Program-made: the position numbers and the translations under genes
The notes under the pieces: model-generated
The model's database searches: none
What the model was told of the DNA's origin: nothing
What the model saw: only the letters and a program-made list of their open reading frames with translations
Shown: one piece after another, positions 41,081 to 42,397 of the stretch
Layout of the letters: each line of letters opens with the position of its first letter
Position numbering within the stretch: the stretch's first letter is position 1
Assembly (NCBI GenBank): GCA_003139095.1
Contig: PLHW01000023.1
Coordinates: 1 to 42,397 of the forward strand
DNA: 42,397 nt
Origin: Acidobacteriaceae bacterium
Lineage (GTDB): Bacteria; Acidobacteriota; Terriglobia; Terriglobales; Acidobacteriaceae
Direction of reading: 5' to 3'

Positions 41081-41207
41081 GCGATTATACCCTGCGCCGT
41101 TTTCCCGATGCCGTGGCGCTCTTATGCGTTCGCCGCGAAGCAGCCCTCACTGCGCTCACAACCTTTGACCCTTTTCCCGGCGCGTCTTCCTTAATGGCAG
41201 CGTCGTC

Positions 41208-42194
41208 CTACTCAGCCGTCTCATCCCCTTCAGCCGCCCTCGCGCTCAGCCCTACCAACTTCGGCAATTTCTGTTTCAGCGTCAGCACCGGCTCAAACAG
41301 ATCGCCCATCTTCTCCACTCGCGCCAGCACATCTTTGGACTCAAACACCAGCCGCCCCGCGTCTTTCTTTTTCAGCGCCTGCTCAACCTCTTCCCATCGC
41401 ACCGGCGTCGAAACCGTCGGCCGCTCGCGCGCGCGCAGCGAGTACACGGAAATCGTCGTTTTGTGCTCGTCGTTCTGGCTCCAGTCCACCAGCACTTTAT
41501 TGGTGCGGACCGCTTTCTTCATATCCGACACGACCAGCTCCGGATGCTCCTGCTCGAGCAATCGCGCCAGCGCATGGGCAAACGGCTTCGTCTCGTCGTA
41601 ACTGGTCTTCGTGTTCAGCGGCACGTAAATCTGCAAGCCCTTCGACCCCGAAGTCTTCGGGAAGCTCTTCAGCCCGAAGTGCTCAAATATCTCCCGCACC
41701 CAAAGTCCAACCTGCGCGCATTGCACGATATTCGCGGGCGGCCCGGGATCGAGGTCAAACACAATCATTGTCGGCTGCTCAATCTCAGGCGCGATCGACA
41801 GCGACGGATGCAATTCGATCGACGCCAAATTCGCGATCCACACCAGCGTTGGCAGATCGTTTGCCAGAATGTAATCGATCGTCCGGCGATTGCCCTCGCT
41901 CCATACCGGCGCGGTCTGCACCCAATCGGGACGATGCTTGGGCGCATTCTTCTCGAAGAAATATTCCCGGTCCACACCTTCCGGATACCGCTTCATCGTC
42001 AGCGGACGTCCTCGTAGATGAGGCAGGAGCGCGGGCGCGATGCGAACGCAATAATCGACCACTTGCCCTTTGCTGAATCCCGCCGCGGGATAAAGAACTT
42101 TCTCAAGGTTGGTGAGCTTGAGCTTGCGGCCTTCGACTTCGACGATGGTGGGTGCGGTCACGTGAATTGGGATAGTCGATTCCACTCCAAACAA
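41208..42194 (-). CDS. Stand-alone LigD-type polymerase/primase domain
   Basis: The 328-residue protein is a LigD PolDom (archaeo-eukaryotic primase fold). It adds nucleotides during non-homologous end joining. Key parts are LTNLEKVLYP near residue 28, RYPEGVDREYFFEKNAP, the metal motif VFDLDPGPP (DxD), KTSGSKGLQIYVPL and VLVDWSQND. In the usual SGxKGLH motif the histidine is Gln (GLQ), as also remembered for some actinobacterial PolD proteins. No ligase, nuclease or Ku gene is in the window. The TTG at 42194 is used; a GTG nine bases later is possible. Confidence 0.85.
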   Translation of the reverse strand: MFGVESTIPIHVTAPTIVEVEGRKLKLTNLEKVLYPAAGFSKGQVVDYCVRIAPALLPHLRGRPLTMKRYPEGVDREYFFEKNAPKHRPDWVQTAPVWSEGNRRTIDYILANDLPTLVWIANLASIELHPSLSIAPEIEQPTMIVFDLDPGPPANIVQCAQVGLWVREIFEHFGLKSFPKTSGSKGLQIYVPLNTKTSYDETKPFAHALARLLEQEHPELVVSDMKKAVRTNKVLVDWSQNDEHKTTISVYSLRARERPTVSTPVRWEEVEQALKKKDAGRLVFESKDVLARVEKMGDLFEPVLTLKQKLPKLVGLSARAAEGDETAE

Positions 42195-42321
42195 ATCCGG
42201 GTTGCAATAAGAGCCGGTTGAAGCAAACGCCAGTCGCGCCGATTAGTATATCCGCGTTTGGATTCCCAACCCGCCCGCACGGTTGGTAAAACCTTCGTCG
42301 CTTTGTTCTTGCGAATTCACG

Positions 42322-42354
42322 ACGTTCTCCGTGACTCTGCGCCTCCGTGGTGAA
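42322..42354 (-). repeat. Dispersed CACGGAG-type repeat
   Basis: On the minus strand the sequence TTCACCACGGAGGCGCAGAG continues to a second CACGGAG. It is of the dispersed type often found between genes in acidobacteria and relatives (inference). It lies upstream of the LigD-like gene; the remaining 42195-42321 and 42355-42397 show no gene. Confidence 0.55.
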
Positions 42355-42397
42355 CAAACGCGACGTTTGACAATTGTTGAACCACATTAAAAGTGTC

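Overview
The window looks like a chromosomal segment of a high-GC acidobacterium (Terriglobia/Koribacter-like). This is inferred from gene content: bacillithiol genes bshA and bshC, secreted GloVer-repeat and propeller-like proteins, a bactofilin, a LytS-type kinase and an XdhC protein. The abundance of short degenerate repeats and hairpins between genes fits the same group. Almost all genes are intact housekeeping or accessory genes. There is no prophage, IS element, CRISPR array or rRNA.

Layout. 1-300: the first codons of a cysteine synthase and a tRNA-Leu(TAA), both on the minus strand. 565-1167: a secreted protein with its own terminator. 1370-7159: a same-strand cluster of a cyclic-2,3-diphosphoglycerate-synthetase-like GTPase, ornithine carbamoyltransferase, carbamate kinase, an aspartate-carbamoyltransferase-like protein with altered catalytic positions, and ornithine aminotransferase. 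It would interconvert ornithine, citrulline, carbamoyl phosphate and glutamate semialdehyde. 7305-11326: bshA, converging with a LytS-type kinase, then an AlaX-type editing protein and the SRP RNA. 11481-16804: two halves of a frameshifted secreted protein, a GloVer-repeat protein, a 1.1-kb intergenic region, a methyltransferase and a bactofilin. 16976-23447: a secreted protein, menC/NSAR, a GNAT acetyltransferase and mazG, an unrecognised two-gene unit, a glycerophosphodiesterase and two small proteins. 23557-27163: a HAD hydrolase, bshC and a zinc-type oxidoreductase. 27164-28653: a gene-poor stretch with a tRNA-like gene, a decayed gene and a second copy of the large intergenic element. 28654-42194: xdhC, a CYTH protein, an RsbRD_N-like protein, secA, a lone antitoxin-like protein, a three-domain acyl-ligase/ACP/acyltransferase fusion, a degenerate HD-GYP membrane protein, two Xer recombinases, a DUF72 protein and a LigD-type polymerase domain.

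The most striking signals are non-coding. First, two intergenic regions 13 kb apart (15232-15690 and 28044-28525) are collinear copies of one element. Each has a TTGACTTA head, five copies of a 17-bp motif at nearly identical spacings (29, 61/62, 29 and 100 bp), a central palindrome and a G-quadruplex-like tail. They differ by many substitutions but almost no indels in the array, which suggests constraint on length. Second, 27296-27382 folds as a tRNA with an 8-bp acceptor and a 4-bp T stem, an extra arm, a GCC anticodon and G73. This is the architecture of the unusual allo-tRNAs, and a truncated inverted copy lies 40 bp away. Third, short-unit repeats occur at gene ends and inside two coding sequences in frame.
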